This document shows positions 55,905-64,000 of a stretch of DNA of 64,000 bases, piece after piece. This DNA comes from Vibrio sp. RE86 (GTDB lineage Bacteria > Pseudomonadota > Gammaproteobacteria > Enterobacterales > Vibrionaceae): assembly GCF_013114545.1 (NCBI RefSeq), contig NZ_VTXI01000014.1, forward strand, positions 1 through 64,000, written 5' to 3'. A program made the translations under genes and the position numbers. Positions within the stretch are counted from its first letter, which is position 1. Each line of letters starts with the position of its first letter. The notes below the pieces were generated by a model that was given only the letters and a program-made list of their open reading frames with translations, was not told the origin of the DNA and did not search any database.

Positions 55905-56495
55905 ATGGCCGGAACCAGAAAGTCCAACCGCCGAGAGGAAATTTTGCAAGCGTTAGCAGAAATGCTTGAGTCAAATGAAGGCGCATCGCGCATCACGACG
56001 GCTAAGCTTGCTAAACAAGTTGGAGTTTCTGAAGCAGCGCTATATCGCCACTTCCCTAGTAAAGCGCGTATGTTCGAAGGCCTTATCGAATTTATCGAAG
56101 AATCTCTGATGTCGCGCATCAACCGTATTCTAGATGAAGAGAAAGATACTCTGACTCGTATTCGACTGGTGTTGCAGTTGATCCTAGCGTTTGCGGAGCG
56201 TAACCCAGGTCTTAGCCGTATTCTTTCAGGCCACGCTTTGATGTTTGAAAACGAACGTCTTCGTGAACGAATCAACCAACTGTTTGAACGTATCGAAACC
56301 TCTATTCGCCAGATTCTTCGTGAACGTAAGCTGCGTGAAGGTAAATCGTTCCCTGTTGATGAAAAAATCTTAGCCGCGCAACTTTTAGGGCAAGTTGAAG
56401 GTAGCCTTAATCGTTTTGTTCGTTCTGATTTTAAATATCAGCCTACCGCTAACTTTGAAGAGTACTGGGCTCTGCTAAGCGCACAAATTAAGTAA
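55905..56495 (+). CDS. slmA: Nucleoid occlusion factor SlmA
   Basis: SlmA binds chromosomal sites and blocks FtsZ rings over the nucleoid. The 196-residue TetR-family protein has its helix-turn-helix at about 30-50 ([20 protein letters not shown]) and the long C-terminal dimer helices. The frame is open to 55854, but the ATG at 55905 ([14 protein letters not shown]) gives the normal start and size. In E. coli dut lies between coaBC and slmA; here it does not. Confidence 0.95.
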   Translation: MAGTRKSNRREEILQALAEMLESNEGASRITTAKLAKQVGVSEAALYRHFPSKARMFEGLIEFIEESLMSRINRILDEEKDTLTRIRLVLQLILAFAERNPGLSRILSGHALMFENERLRERINQLFERIETSIRQILRERKLREGKSFPVDEKILAAQLLGQVEGSLNRFVRSDFKYQPTANFEEYWALLSAQIK

Positions 56496-56500
56496 TCGCT

Positions 56501-57451
56501 ATGACAAAAAAATCGACCGTTGAGAAACCTAAGTTCACACTTGTTCTCCTGCACCCTAAATATTGGGGTGTCTGGCTAGGATTTGGCTTACTTGCTCTTA
56601 TCGTCAACCTACTCCCTTATTCCGTGCTTTATCGCATCGGACGAGGGATAGGTCAGCTCGGCATGAAAGCGGGTAAGTCGCGAGTCAAAGTGGCTCGTCG
56701 CAACCTAGAATTAGCCTTTCCTGATATGAAGCAGGCAGAGCGCGAAAGAATGGTCGAAGAAAACTTTAAAAATACCGGAATGGCTCTAATTGAGACCGGC
56801 ATTACATGGTTTTGGCCGACTTGGCGCTTTAAGCGTATTTTAGTGGCTAAAGATATTGAGGAACTAAAGCGTTTAGATAACGAAGGCAAAGGCGCTTTGC
56901 TTTGCTGTGTACACGCTCTGAACCTTGAAATTACCGCACGTGCTTTTGGTGCTTTGGGCTTGCAAGGCTACGGTGTGTATCGCCCTCATAGCAACCCAGC
57001 CTACGAATTTATTCAATACCGAGGTCGCTCTCGCAATGGTAACCAATTAATTTATCGTCGTGATATTAAGCAAATGATTCGCGTACTTCGCGATGGTGAG
57101 CGATTATTCTATTTACCTGATCAAGATTACGGTCACAATAAGTCTGTATTCGTCCCATTCTTTGCAGTAGAAGAAGCATGTACAACGACGGGAACTAGCA
57201 TCCTTGCTTACACTAGCAAATGTGCGATTGTTCCTGGGTCTGGATTTAGAAACCAAAATGGTAAGTACGAAATCATTGCCGACAAGTCGGTTGAGAAAGA
57301 TTATCCTCAAAAAGATGAGCTAGCGGCAGCCGCCTACATGAATACCTTTGTCGAAGAGATTATCATGCGTGCACCAGAGCAATGGATGTGGCTACACAAA
57401 CGCTTTAAGTCGCTTCCAGATCGCAATCTAACCAACTCTCGTTATCAATAA
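56501..57451 (+). CDS. lpxL: Lipid A late acyltransferase (LpxL-like)
   Basis: This inner-membrane enzyme should add a secondary acyl chain to Kdo-lipid A. The 316-residue protein has an N-terminal helix (about 25-45) and the catalytic H-x4-E motif in CCVHALNLEITA. LPDQDYGHNKSVFVPFF is typical of HtrB/LpxL enzymes. It starts five bases after slmA and lies 15 bases before a paralogue. In Vibrio cholerae the equivalent LpxL acts only after Kdo is phosphorylated. The kinase gene kdkA is in this window. Confidence 0.88.
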   Translation: MTKKSTVEKPKFTLVLLHPKYWGVWLGFGLLALIVNLLPYSVLYRIGRGIGQLGMKAGKSRVKVARRNLELAFPDMKQAERERMVEENFKNTGMALIETGITWFWPTWRFKRILVAKDIEELKRLDNEGKGALLCCVHALNLEITARAFGALGLQGYGVYRPHSNPAYEFIQYRGRSRNGNQLIYRRDIKQMIRVLRDGERLFYLPDQDYGHNKSVFVPFFAVEEACTTTGTSILAYTSKCAIVPGSGFRNQNGKYEIIADKSVEKDYPQKDELAAAAYMNTFVEEIIMRAPEQWMWLHKRFKSLPDRNLTNSRYQ

Positions 57452-57466
57452 AATAGGCACTGCTTG

Positions 57467-58429
57467 ATGAGCAACAACGAAAAAAACAGCATTGATAAAC
57501 ACCTACATAATCCAACCTTTGAGTGGAGCTTTTTGCATCCTAAACATTGGGGGACTTGGATTGGTATTTTCTTTGCCGCACTCTTTGCGTTTATGCCTTT
57601 TAGATGGCGTGACACCTTAGCTCGGAAGTTATCGGTATTCGCGGTGCGTAAAAATGGTCGTGTGGTTCGAAGAGCTCGAGTTAACCTTGCGTATTGTTTC
57701 CCCGAGAAATCAGAACAAGAGCGCCAAGAGATATTAGAAGAAACCTTCGTCAAGGCGTCTCAATACCTACTTGGTTACTCTGAATTCCTAGTACGCTCGA
57801 CAAAGCACAATCAAAACCGTGGTGTGATGATTGGCGAAGAAAACATCCTGCCTTTGCTCGATGCTGGAGAAAACGTCATTATCCTTGCCCCTCATGCATG
57901 GGCAGTCGACTACCCTGCAGTGATGCTGGCCGCAAAAGGCTACAAAGTGACAACCATCATGAAGCCGCAGAAAAACCCAATCGGTGATTGGTTGATGCAA
58001 GTTCAGCGCATGCAGTATGGCGGTCGTATCTTCGCTCGTGATGCTGGGGTAAAACCGTTTGTTCGCTCTATCAAAGATGGCTATTTAGGCTATTGGTTGC
58101 CAGATGAAGACTTCGGCCCAGAAAACTCTGTGTTTGTGCCTTTCTTTGCTACCGAAAAAGCGACACTAAAAGGCTTTGGTAAGATGGCTCGCCTCTCTAA
58201 GGCAAAAGTTGTTCCTATACTTCCAGCCTACAATGACAAAGCGGGCAAGTATGAAGTACATATTCTACCGGCACTAGAGAACTTCCCAACTGGTGATGAA
58301 GAGACGGATGCTCGCGCGATGAACCAAGCGATCGAAGATTTAGTCCGCCCTCGTCCAGAGCAATATATGTGGAATTTATCGCTTCTCAAAACTCGCCGTG
58401 ACGGTGTTGGTATTTACGATAACTCATAA
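57467..58429 (+). CDS. Second lipid A late acyltransferase (LpxM/LpxN-like)
   Basis: This 320-residue paralogue of the preceding gene has an N-terminal helix (about 28-46), the catalytic H-x4-D motif in LAPHAWAVDYP and the LPDEDFGPENSVFVPFF region of MsbB/LpxM-type enzymes. In Vibrio cholerae the gene in this position (LpxN) transfers a hydroxylated acyl chain. Whether this one does cannot be seen from motifs. The ATG at 57467 is used rather than the adjacent in-frame TTG. A strong terminator follows. Confidence 0.86.
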   Translation: MSNNEKNSIDKHLHNPTFEWSFLHPKHWGTWIGIFFAALFAFMPFRWRDTLARKLSVFAVRKNGRVVRRARVNLAYCFPEKSEQERQEILEETFVKASQYLLGYSEFLVRSTKHNQNRGVMIGEENILPLLDAGENVIILAPHAWAVDYPAVMLAAKGYKVTTIMKPQKNPIGDWLMQVQRMQYGGRIFARDAGVKPFVRSIKDGYLGYWLPDEDFGPENSVFVPFFATEKATLKGFGKMARLSKAKVVPILPAYNDKAGKYEVHILPALENFPTGDEETDARAMNQAIEDLVRPRPEQYMWNLSLLKTRRDGVGIYDNS

Positions 58430-58445
58430 ACACCAAAACGATCTA

Positions 58446-58481
58446 AAAAGGGGCTGATGTGCACACATCAGCCCCTTTTTT
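58446..58481. terminator. Strong bidirectional terminator
   Basis: AAAAAGGGGCTGATGTG pairs with its inverted copy around a three-base loop, flanked by A and T tracts. It lies between the lipid A acyltransferase gene and the convergent pyrE. Confidence 0.9.
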
Positions 58482-58502
58482 CATTTATTGGTATTGAAGC
58501 GA

Positions 58503-59144
58503 TTAAATGCCGTACTCAGCGCGGTACGCTTTTACTGCTTCTAGATGTTCTGCGTCAGTACCTTTCTCTTCTAGGAAAGTCACTAGGTCAGTCAGGCTAA
58601 CAATTGAGATAATTGCGCAGCCAAAGTCACGCTCAACTTCTTGGATTGCCGACAGCTCACCCTTGCCTTTCTCTTGGCGGTCAATTGCTACTAGCACGCC
58701 GGCAAGATCTGCACCGTTTGCTTGAATAATTTCCATAGACTCACGGATTGCTGTACCTGCTGTAATCACATCATCAACAAGCATAATTCGGCCTTCAAGT
58801 GCGCTACCTACTAGGTTACCGCCTTCACCGTGATTTTTTGCTTCTTTACGGTTGAAACAGTAAGGCGTATCCACATCGTAATGATCAGCAAGTGCAACCG
58901 CTGTCGTCGTCGCAATTGGAATACCTTTATATGCAGGGCCGAATAGTACGTCGAACTCAATGCCAGAATCCGCTAACGCTGCTGCGTAAAAACGACCTAG
59001 ACGCGCTAGATCACGGCCAGTATTGAAAAGACCAGCGTTAAAGAAGTACGGGCTCTTACGGCCAGACTTTAAAGTAAACTCGCCAAATTTTAGGACTTCT
59101 TTCTCTAGTGCAAACTCAATAAATTCACGCTGGTATGCTTTCAT
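58503..59144 (-). CDS. pyrE: Orotate phosphoribosyltransferase
   Basis: PyrE joins orotate and PRPP to make OMP in pyrimidine synthesis. The 213-residue protein has [17 protein letters not shown] and [15 protein letters not shown]. The PRPP-binding motif is [16 protein letters not shown]. It follows rph on the same strand with an attenuator-like hairpin in between, the arrangement that links pyrE expression to UTP level in enterics. Confidence 0.97.
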   Translation of the reverse strand: MKAYQREFIEFALEKEVLKFGEFTLKSGRKSPYFFNAGLFNTGRDLARLGRFYAAALADSGIEFDVLFGPAYKGIPIATTTAVALADHYDVDTPYCFNRKEAKNHGEGGNLVGSALEGRIMLVDDVITAGTAIRESMEIIQANGADLAGVLVAIDRQEKGKGELSAIQEVERDFGCAIISIVSLTDLVTFLEEKGTDAEHLEAVKAYRAEYGI

Positions 59145-59224
59145 TACTTTCTCTCTAAATAAAAGGTCTAGTTGTCTAGACGGTTTATAAACAGATCAAA
59201 ACTTAGCCTTCACTAAATCTTGAT

Positions 59225-59256
59225 AAAAAAATAGCTTCCTTTTTAGGGGAAGCTAT
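59225..59256 (-). promoter_or_regulatory. rph-pyrE attenuator / terminator
   Basis: On the minus strand ATAGCTTCC and GGAAGCTAT pair around CCTAAAAA and are followed by seven T. The hairpin starts only five bases after the rph stop and precedes pyrE. It matches the attenuator of the enteric rph-pyrE operon, in which ribosomes close behind RNA polymerase on rph let it read through when UTP is low. Confidence 0.75.
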
Positions 59257-59261
59257 AAAAA

Positions 59262-59978
59262 TCAATTTTCTAACGCCGCCTTCTGCGCCGCTACGATCTC
59301 GGTAATACCTTTGGTCGCCGACTCCAGCAACTTCATCAGCTCAGCGTGGGTGAATGGTTCGCCCTCTGCCGTGCCTTGAACTTCGATCATGCGACCATCT
59401 TCGGTCATCACAACGTTCATATCGGTATCGGCTGCTGAATCTTCTGTGTACTCCAAGTCACACAGGATATCTTCACCTAAAATGCCTACTGATACCGCTG
59501 CTACATGGCCCTTCATTGGATTCGCTTTTAGCTTGCCCTTTTCAACTAGATGTTGGAATGCATCTGCCATCGCAACGCTCGCACCAGAGATAGACGCTGT
59601 ACGCGTACCGCCATCAGCCTGAATAACATCACAGTCTACTGTCACCATGATTTCACCCATCGCTTCTAAGTCAACGACAGCACGTAGGCTACGAGCAATC
59701 AGACGTTGGATTTCCATCGTACGACCACCTTGCTTACCGCTCGCCGCTTCACGACGCATGCGCGAGTGTGTAGAGCGTGGAAGCATACCGTACTCAGCGG
59801 TTACCCAGCCTTTACCCTGACCTTTTAGCCAGCGTGGAACGTTCTCTTCAACGGTCGCATTACAAAGTACTTTTGTATTGCCGAATTCAACCAATACAGA
59901 ACCTTCTGCATAAGCTGTGTAGTTACGAGTAATTTTGATTGGGCGAACTTGGTCCGCCTTGCGATCGTTTGGACGCAT
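59262..59978 (-). CDS. rph: Ribonuclease PH
   Basis: RNase PH trims tRNA 3' ends with phosphate. The 238-residue product begins [19 protein letters not shown], with RRTM-type RNA-binding Arg in [19 protein letters not shown] and the phosphate-site region [17 protein letters not shown]. An ATG six bases upstream (59984) is in frame, but AAGG lies nine bases before the chosen ATG. The reading frame is intact to its C-terminus, unlike E. coli K-12 rph. Confidence 0.96.
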   Translation of the reverse strand: MRPNDRKADQVRPIKITRNYTAYAEGSVLVEFGNTKVLCNATVEENVPRWLKGQGKGWVTAEYGMLPRSTHSRMRREAASGKQGGRTMEIQRLIARSLRAVVDLEAMGEIMVTVDCDVIQADGGTRTASISGASVAMADAFQHLVEKGKLKANPMKGHVAAVSVGILGEDILCDLEYTEDSAADTDMNVVMTEDGRMIEVQGTAEGEPFTHAELMKLLESATKGITEIVAAQKAALEN

Positions 59979-60120
59979 GGGCATCTACCTTATATGAAGG
60001 GGGAGACGTTTTTGGTTGGAGCAGGATTATAGCGAAGTTTGCTCTTCAAAGCTATCAGTCTGGGATTTGTGCTACTATTGCCTCGCGTTATTTTCAAAGA
60101 TGATTAAACAGGAAAATTCG

Positions 60121-60987
60121 ATGATCTACAGTATGACAGCCTACGCACGTAAAGAAGTGAAAGGCGATTGGGGCAGTGCCGTATGGGAAATTCGTAGTGT
60201 TAACCAACGCTACCTTGAAACCTACTTCCGTCTGCCAGAGCAGTTCCGTGGCCTAGAGCCAGTATTGCGTGAGCGTTTCCGTAAGCGCTTAGCTCGCGGT
60301 AAAGTTGAGTGTGCGTTGCGCTTTGAAGCAAACCCTGCTGCAAAAGGTGAGTTAAGCATCAACGAAAACCTAGCACAGCAAGTGATCAACGCTGCAAATC
60401 AAGTGATGAAAATGACTGGTGAAGAAAGCCGTCTAAACCCATTCCAAGTAATGAACTGGCCAGGTGTAATGGAAACATCTGAGCAAGATATGGATGCGGT
60501 GAACAAAGACCTACTTGGCGCATTTGATGAAGCAGTGACTGACTTCATTGAAGCACGTGGCCGTGAAGGCGAAAACATGAAAGCACTTATCGTTCAGCGT
60601 CTAGATGCTATTACTGACGAAGTAGTAAAAGTACGTGCGCGTATGCCTGAAATTTTAGAATGGCAACGTGAGCGACTGTTCTCGAAATTTGAAGAAGCGA
60701 AAGTTGAGCTAGAACCTTCTCGTGTTGAGCAAGAGCTTATCTTACTAGCACAAAAATCTGATGTAGCCGAAGAACTAGACCGCCTAGACTCTCACGTGAA
60801 AGAAGCGACTAACATCTTGAAAAAAGGTGGCGCATGTGGCCGCCGTCTAGACTTTATGATGCAAGAGTTTAACCGTGAATCAAACACGCTAGCGTCTAAG
60901 TCAATCAGCACAGACATCACAGCATCCGGTGTTGAGCTGAAAGTTCTGATTGAACAGATGCGTGAGCAGATCCAAAACATCGAATAA
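60121..60987 (+). CDS. yicC: YicC family endoribonuclease
   Basis: This 288-residue cytoplasmic protein begins YSMTAYARKEVKGDWGSAVW, with EIRSVNQRYLETYFRLPEQF. It ends with the conserved DFMMQEFNRESNTLASKS. YicC proteins are reported to be RNases or to help degrade small RNAs in stationary phase. The frame is open to 60016, but the ATG at 60121 has AGGA eight bases upstream and fits the family length. It is divergent from rph and ends at a strong terminator. Confidence 0.95.
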   Translation: MIYSMTAYARKEVKGDWGSAVWEIRSVNQRYLETYFRLPEQFRGLEPVLRERFRKRLARGKVECALRFEANPAAKGELSINENLAQQVINAANQVMKMTGEESRLNPFQVMNWPGVMETSEQDMDAVNKDLLGAFDEAVTDFIEARGREGENMKALIVQRLDAITDEVVKVRARMPEILEWQRERLFSKFEEAKVELEPSRVEQELILLAQKSDVAEELDRLDSHVKEATNILKKGGACGRRLDFMMQEFNRESNTLASKSISTDITASGVELKVLIEQMREQIQNIE

Positions 60988-61005
60988 GCTTTCGTTCTAA
61001 AAACG

Positions 61006-61032
61006 AAGCCCGCGATCATCGCGGGCTTTTTT
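61006..61032 (+). terminator. yicC terminator
   Basis: AAGCCCGCGA and TCGCGGGCTT form a strong GC-rich stem around a three-base loop and are followed by a run of T. It lies about 20 bases past the yicC stop. Confidence 0.9.
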
Positions 61033-61041
61033 GTTTTCTGA

Positions 61042-61467
61042 TTACTCATCTTTCTCGTGCGTCGTTCTATCGACATACGGCCAATAATGGTGCCCGACTC
61101 GAATCACCATGGTGGCTACCGCCAAAATCAACGCCGCAACTGACAGCCAAACCACTAACGTGGAGTCCATCTCTTTCATCCCCAAAGTGATGTAACGCGC
61201 TATCGCCATCATCGCAATATAGATTGGGTAACGGACAGGAATCTTACCGTTCATCACAAATTGCTTCACCATCGCGAGCACTTCGAGATAGATAAACATC
61301 AATAGAATATCGGTCAACAAGACGCGCTTTTCTGTGAAGACATGGACAAACTCTTCCACGATGGCATACAAGGTCGCGAGCGTGATCGCGATGAGCAGCA
61401 CAGCCTCAAGCAGGTGGAATATTTTTAGAAATGGCTTACTAAAAGCACTAGGAAGATGGGACGGCAT
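61042..61467 (-). CDS. psiE: PsiE family protein
   Basis: This 141-residue inner-membrane protein has four predicted helices and the PsiE-type stretches LLTDILLMFIYLEVLAMV, GKIPVRYPIYIAMMAIARYI and a C-terminal VVWLSVAALILAVATMVI. PsiE was named as phosphate-starvation inducible in E. coli, but its function is unknown. No Pho box is obvious upstream. It is convergent with yicC. Confidence 0.88.
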   Translation of the reverse strand: MPSHLPSAFSKPFLKIFHLLEAVLLIAITLATLYAIVEEFVHVFTEKRVLLTDILLMFIYLEVLAMVKQFVMNGKIPVRYPIYIAMMAIARYITLGMKEMDSTLVVWLSVAALILAVATMVIRVGHHYWPYVDRTTHEKDE

Positions 61468-61530
61468 AACCTCAACCCGAGAGAAAACGATTTAAGAATC
61501 ATTTTAACATGAGAAGCATGACAGAGAAGT

Positions 61531-61563
61531 GAGTGGTTATCATTCTTTAGTCGATAACCACTC
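61531..61563. terminator. Hairpin after the purine permease gene
   Basis: GAGTGGTTATC (61531-61541) and GATAACCACTC (61553-61563) are perfect 11-base inverted repeats just past the permease stop. No U tract follows on the minus strand, so it may be an RNA-stabilising hairpin or a terminator that needs help. Confidence 0.45.
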
Positions 61564-61576
61564 ATAGCTCTGAGGT

Positions 61577-62947
61577 TTACAGCAGCAGTAGGTACGCTAA
61601 GAACACCACAGACAGTGCATAGATAATTGGATGTACGTCTTTTCCTTTGCCTGCCACAACCATAGTGAATGCGTAGCTGATAAAGCCCATTGCCATACCG
61701 TTCGCTGGAGAGAAGCTCAGTACCGTAAACATAATGGTAAAGAAAGAAGCAATACGAGACTCTTTCTTGTCCCAGTTAATCTGACCTAAACGGCCAATCA
61801 TGTAGATACCCACGACCACCATCGCTGGCGCAACCATGGCTGCCGAGAAAATCGAAAACAGCGGGTAAAGGAATAGAGAAACAAGGAACAAACCTGAAAC
61901 CACCACTGCAGCAAGACCCGTTTTTGCACCTTGTGAAGACGCGATACCCGATTCTGAGAAGGCTGTGATTGACGTTGTACCTAGTACCGAACCAATCACA
62001 GTACCACCCGCATCGGCAACCAGAGCAGAGCGAGCATTTGGCACCTTACCATCTTTATCAATGATACCCGCATCTCGGCCAACACCGACAATCGTGCTCA
62101 TGCCATCAAAGAAGTCGACAATCAGGAAGATGAGAACGACGAACATTAGATCAAACATCTTATCGGCAGTCAGACCTGAGAAATCAAAGATTGCGCCAAA
62201 TGTGCCTGCCATGCTTGGTGGTGCAGTGATAATGTCTGCTGGGATTGGCGCATTAGATGTTCCCATCACCATATCCGCCACAACCGTCAAGATAATCGCA
62301 CTGATAAACGAGATAAACGTCGCCAGTTTGATATCACGAACCATGCAGCCTAGTGCGATGAAAATACTGATATAAGCGATGATCACTTGTGGGTCAGCAA
62401 TATTACCCATACCAACTAGAACAAACTTGTTATCAACAATGATGCCCGCGTTTTTGAGACCTAAAAACGCAATGAAGAGACCAAGAGAGACGGTAATCGC
62501 ATTTTTAAGATCATCTGGAATCGATTCAATCAGAGACTTACGAATGTTGGTCAAAGAGAGCAGTAAATAAACCACACCCGATAGGAAGATACCAAATAGT
62601 GCTTCATTCCAAACCAGAGCAACCGAGCCACTTAGCAACATCCCTTTGAAGAAGCCATTCATGCTCATACCTGGTGCTAGCATCACTGGGTAATTACCCC
62701 ATACGCCCATAATGAACGTCGCAATCGCCGCTGCAAGTGCTGTTGCGGTAAAGACTGCACCTTTATCCATCCCAGGAATACCACCCAAAATAGCTGGGTT
62801 TACCGCTAAGATATAGCTCATGGCTAAGAAGGTAATAAAGCCAGCGTACAGCTCTGTACCTAGGGTTGTTTTTCGCTCAGAGAGTTTAAACACAGACTCA
62901 AGCATGCCAGAGTTTTTCTGCGCTTTAAGGGTTGAATCGAGACTCAC
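61577..62947 (-). CDS. Purine permease, NCS2/AzgA-like family
   Basis: This 456-residue inner-membrane transporter has about 12-14 helices and the AzgA/COG2252-type motifs TELYAGFITFLAMSYILAVNP, MLAPGMSMNGFF (the pseudo-repeat with the Q/E-type substrate site) and DFFDGMSTIVGVG. GTTSITAFSESGIASSQGAKTG-like sequence occurs near residues 315-336. Guanine and hypoxanthine, or adenine, are the usual substrates. The guanine-type riboswitch upstream favours guanine/hypoxanthine. It starts at GTG with TAGG seven bases before it. Confidence 0.9.
   Translation of the reverse strand: MSLDSTLKAQKNSGMLESVFKLSERKTTLGTELYAGFITFLAMSYILAVNPAILGGIPGMDKGAVFTATALAAAIATFIMGVWGNYPVMLAPGMSMNGFFKGMLLSGSVALVWNEALFGIFLSGVVYLLLSLTNIRKSLIESIPDDLKNAITVSLGLFIAFLGLKNAGIIVDNKFVLVGMGNIADPQVIIAYISIFIALGCMVRDIKLATFISFISAIILTVVADMVMGTSNAPIPADIITAPPSMAGTFGAIFDFSGLTADKMFDLMFVVLIFLIVDFFDGMSTIVGVGRDAGIIDKDGKVPNARSALVADAGGTVIGSVLGTTSITAFSESGIASSQGAKTGLAAVVVSGLFLVSLFLYPLFSIFSAAMVAPAMVVVGIYMIGRLGQINWDKKESRIASFFTIMFTVLSFSPANGMAMGFISYAFTMVVAGKGKDVHPIIYALSVVFLAYLLLL

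Positions 62948-64000
<1,053 letters not shown>

Overview
The window looks like part of the main chromosome of a Vibrio (Gammaproteobacteria, Vibrionales). The evidence is gene content and order, not a database search. There is an LPS core locus lying between hldD and coaD, with Kdo kinase (kdkA) and a Haemophilus/Vibrio-type heptosyltransferase I (opsX). There is also a rpmB-rpmG-mutM-coaD block, a coaBC-slmA-two lipid A acyltransferases-pyrE-rph block, and the small Vibrio-type proteins YjaG and DUF3135. No rRNA, tRNA, CRISPR array or intact insertion sequence was seen.

Layout. 1-11.6 kb is mostly housekeeping: yjaG, a 2-hydroxyacid dehydrogenase, a uracil-DNA-glycosylase-family protein, ugd (flanked by two identical terminators), groS-groL, the O-antigen chain-length regulator wzz, two small genes, then murB-birA-pssA. 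11.65-34.43 kb is one long minus-strand O-antigen cluster of 22 genes, visibly more AT-rich than its surroundings. 34.43-35.55 kb is a gene-poor spacer holding the probable cluster promoter. 35.55-50.9 kb is the LPS core and Kdo region: hldD, a glycosyltransferase/acetyltransferase fusion, O-antigen ligase, waaF, other heptosyl- and glycosyltransferases, waaA, an OafA-type acyltransferase, kdkA, opsX and waaE. 51-64 kb returns to housekeeping: coaD, mutM, rpmG, rpmB, radC, coaBC, slmA, two lipid A late acyltransferases, pyrE, rph, yicC, psiE, a purine permease behind a guanine-type riboswitch, and the start of gmk.

How the genes work together. The O-antigen cluster appears to make three unusual nucleotide sugars. 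First, a TviB-type UDP-GlcNAc 6-dehydrogenase with WbpB-, WbpE- and WbpD-like enzymes should give UDP-GlcNAc3NAcA, and WbpG-, HisH- and HisF-like proteins should convert an acetamido group on it to an amide/acetamidino group. Second, RmlA and RmlB with a VioA-like aminotransferase, a WbqC-family protein and an acetyltransferase should give a dTDP-4-acylamino-4,6-dideoxyhexose, probably moved by the WecF-like transferase. Third, a membrane 4,6-dehydratase, an aminotransferase, an acetyltransferase and a PglC-type phosphoglycosyltransferase should give and load a 2,4-diacylamino-2,4,6-trideoxyhexose as the first sugar. With three further glycosyltransferases, Wzx and Wzy, this fits a tetrasaccharide repeat. 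Wzz sets its length, and the ligase at 38.3-39.5 kb joins it to a core built by WaaA, KdkA, OpsX, WaaF and WaaE on lipid A finished by the two late acyltransferases. The sugar assignments are inferences from enzyme families.
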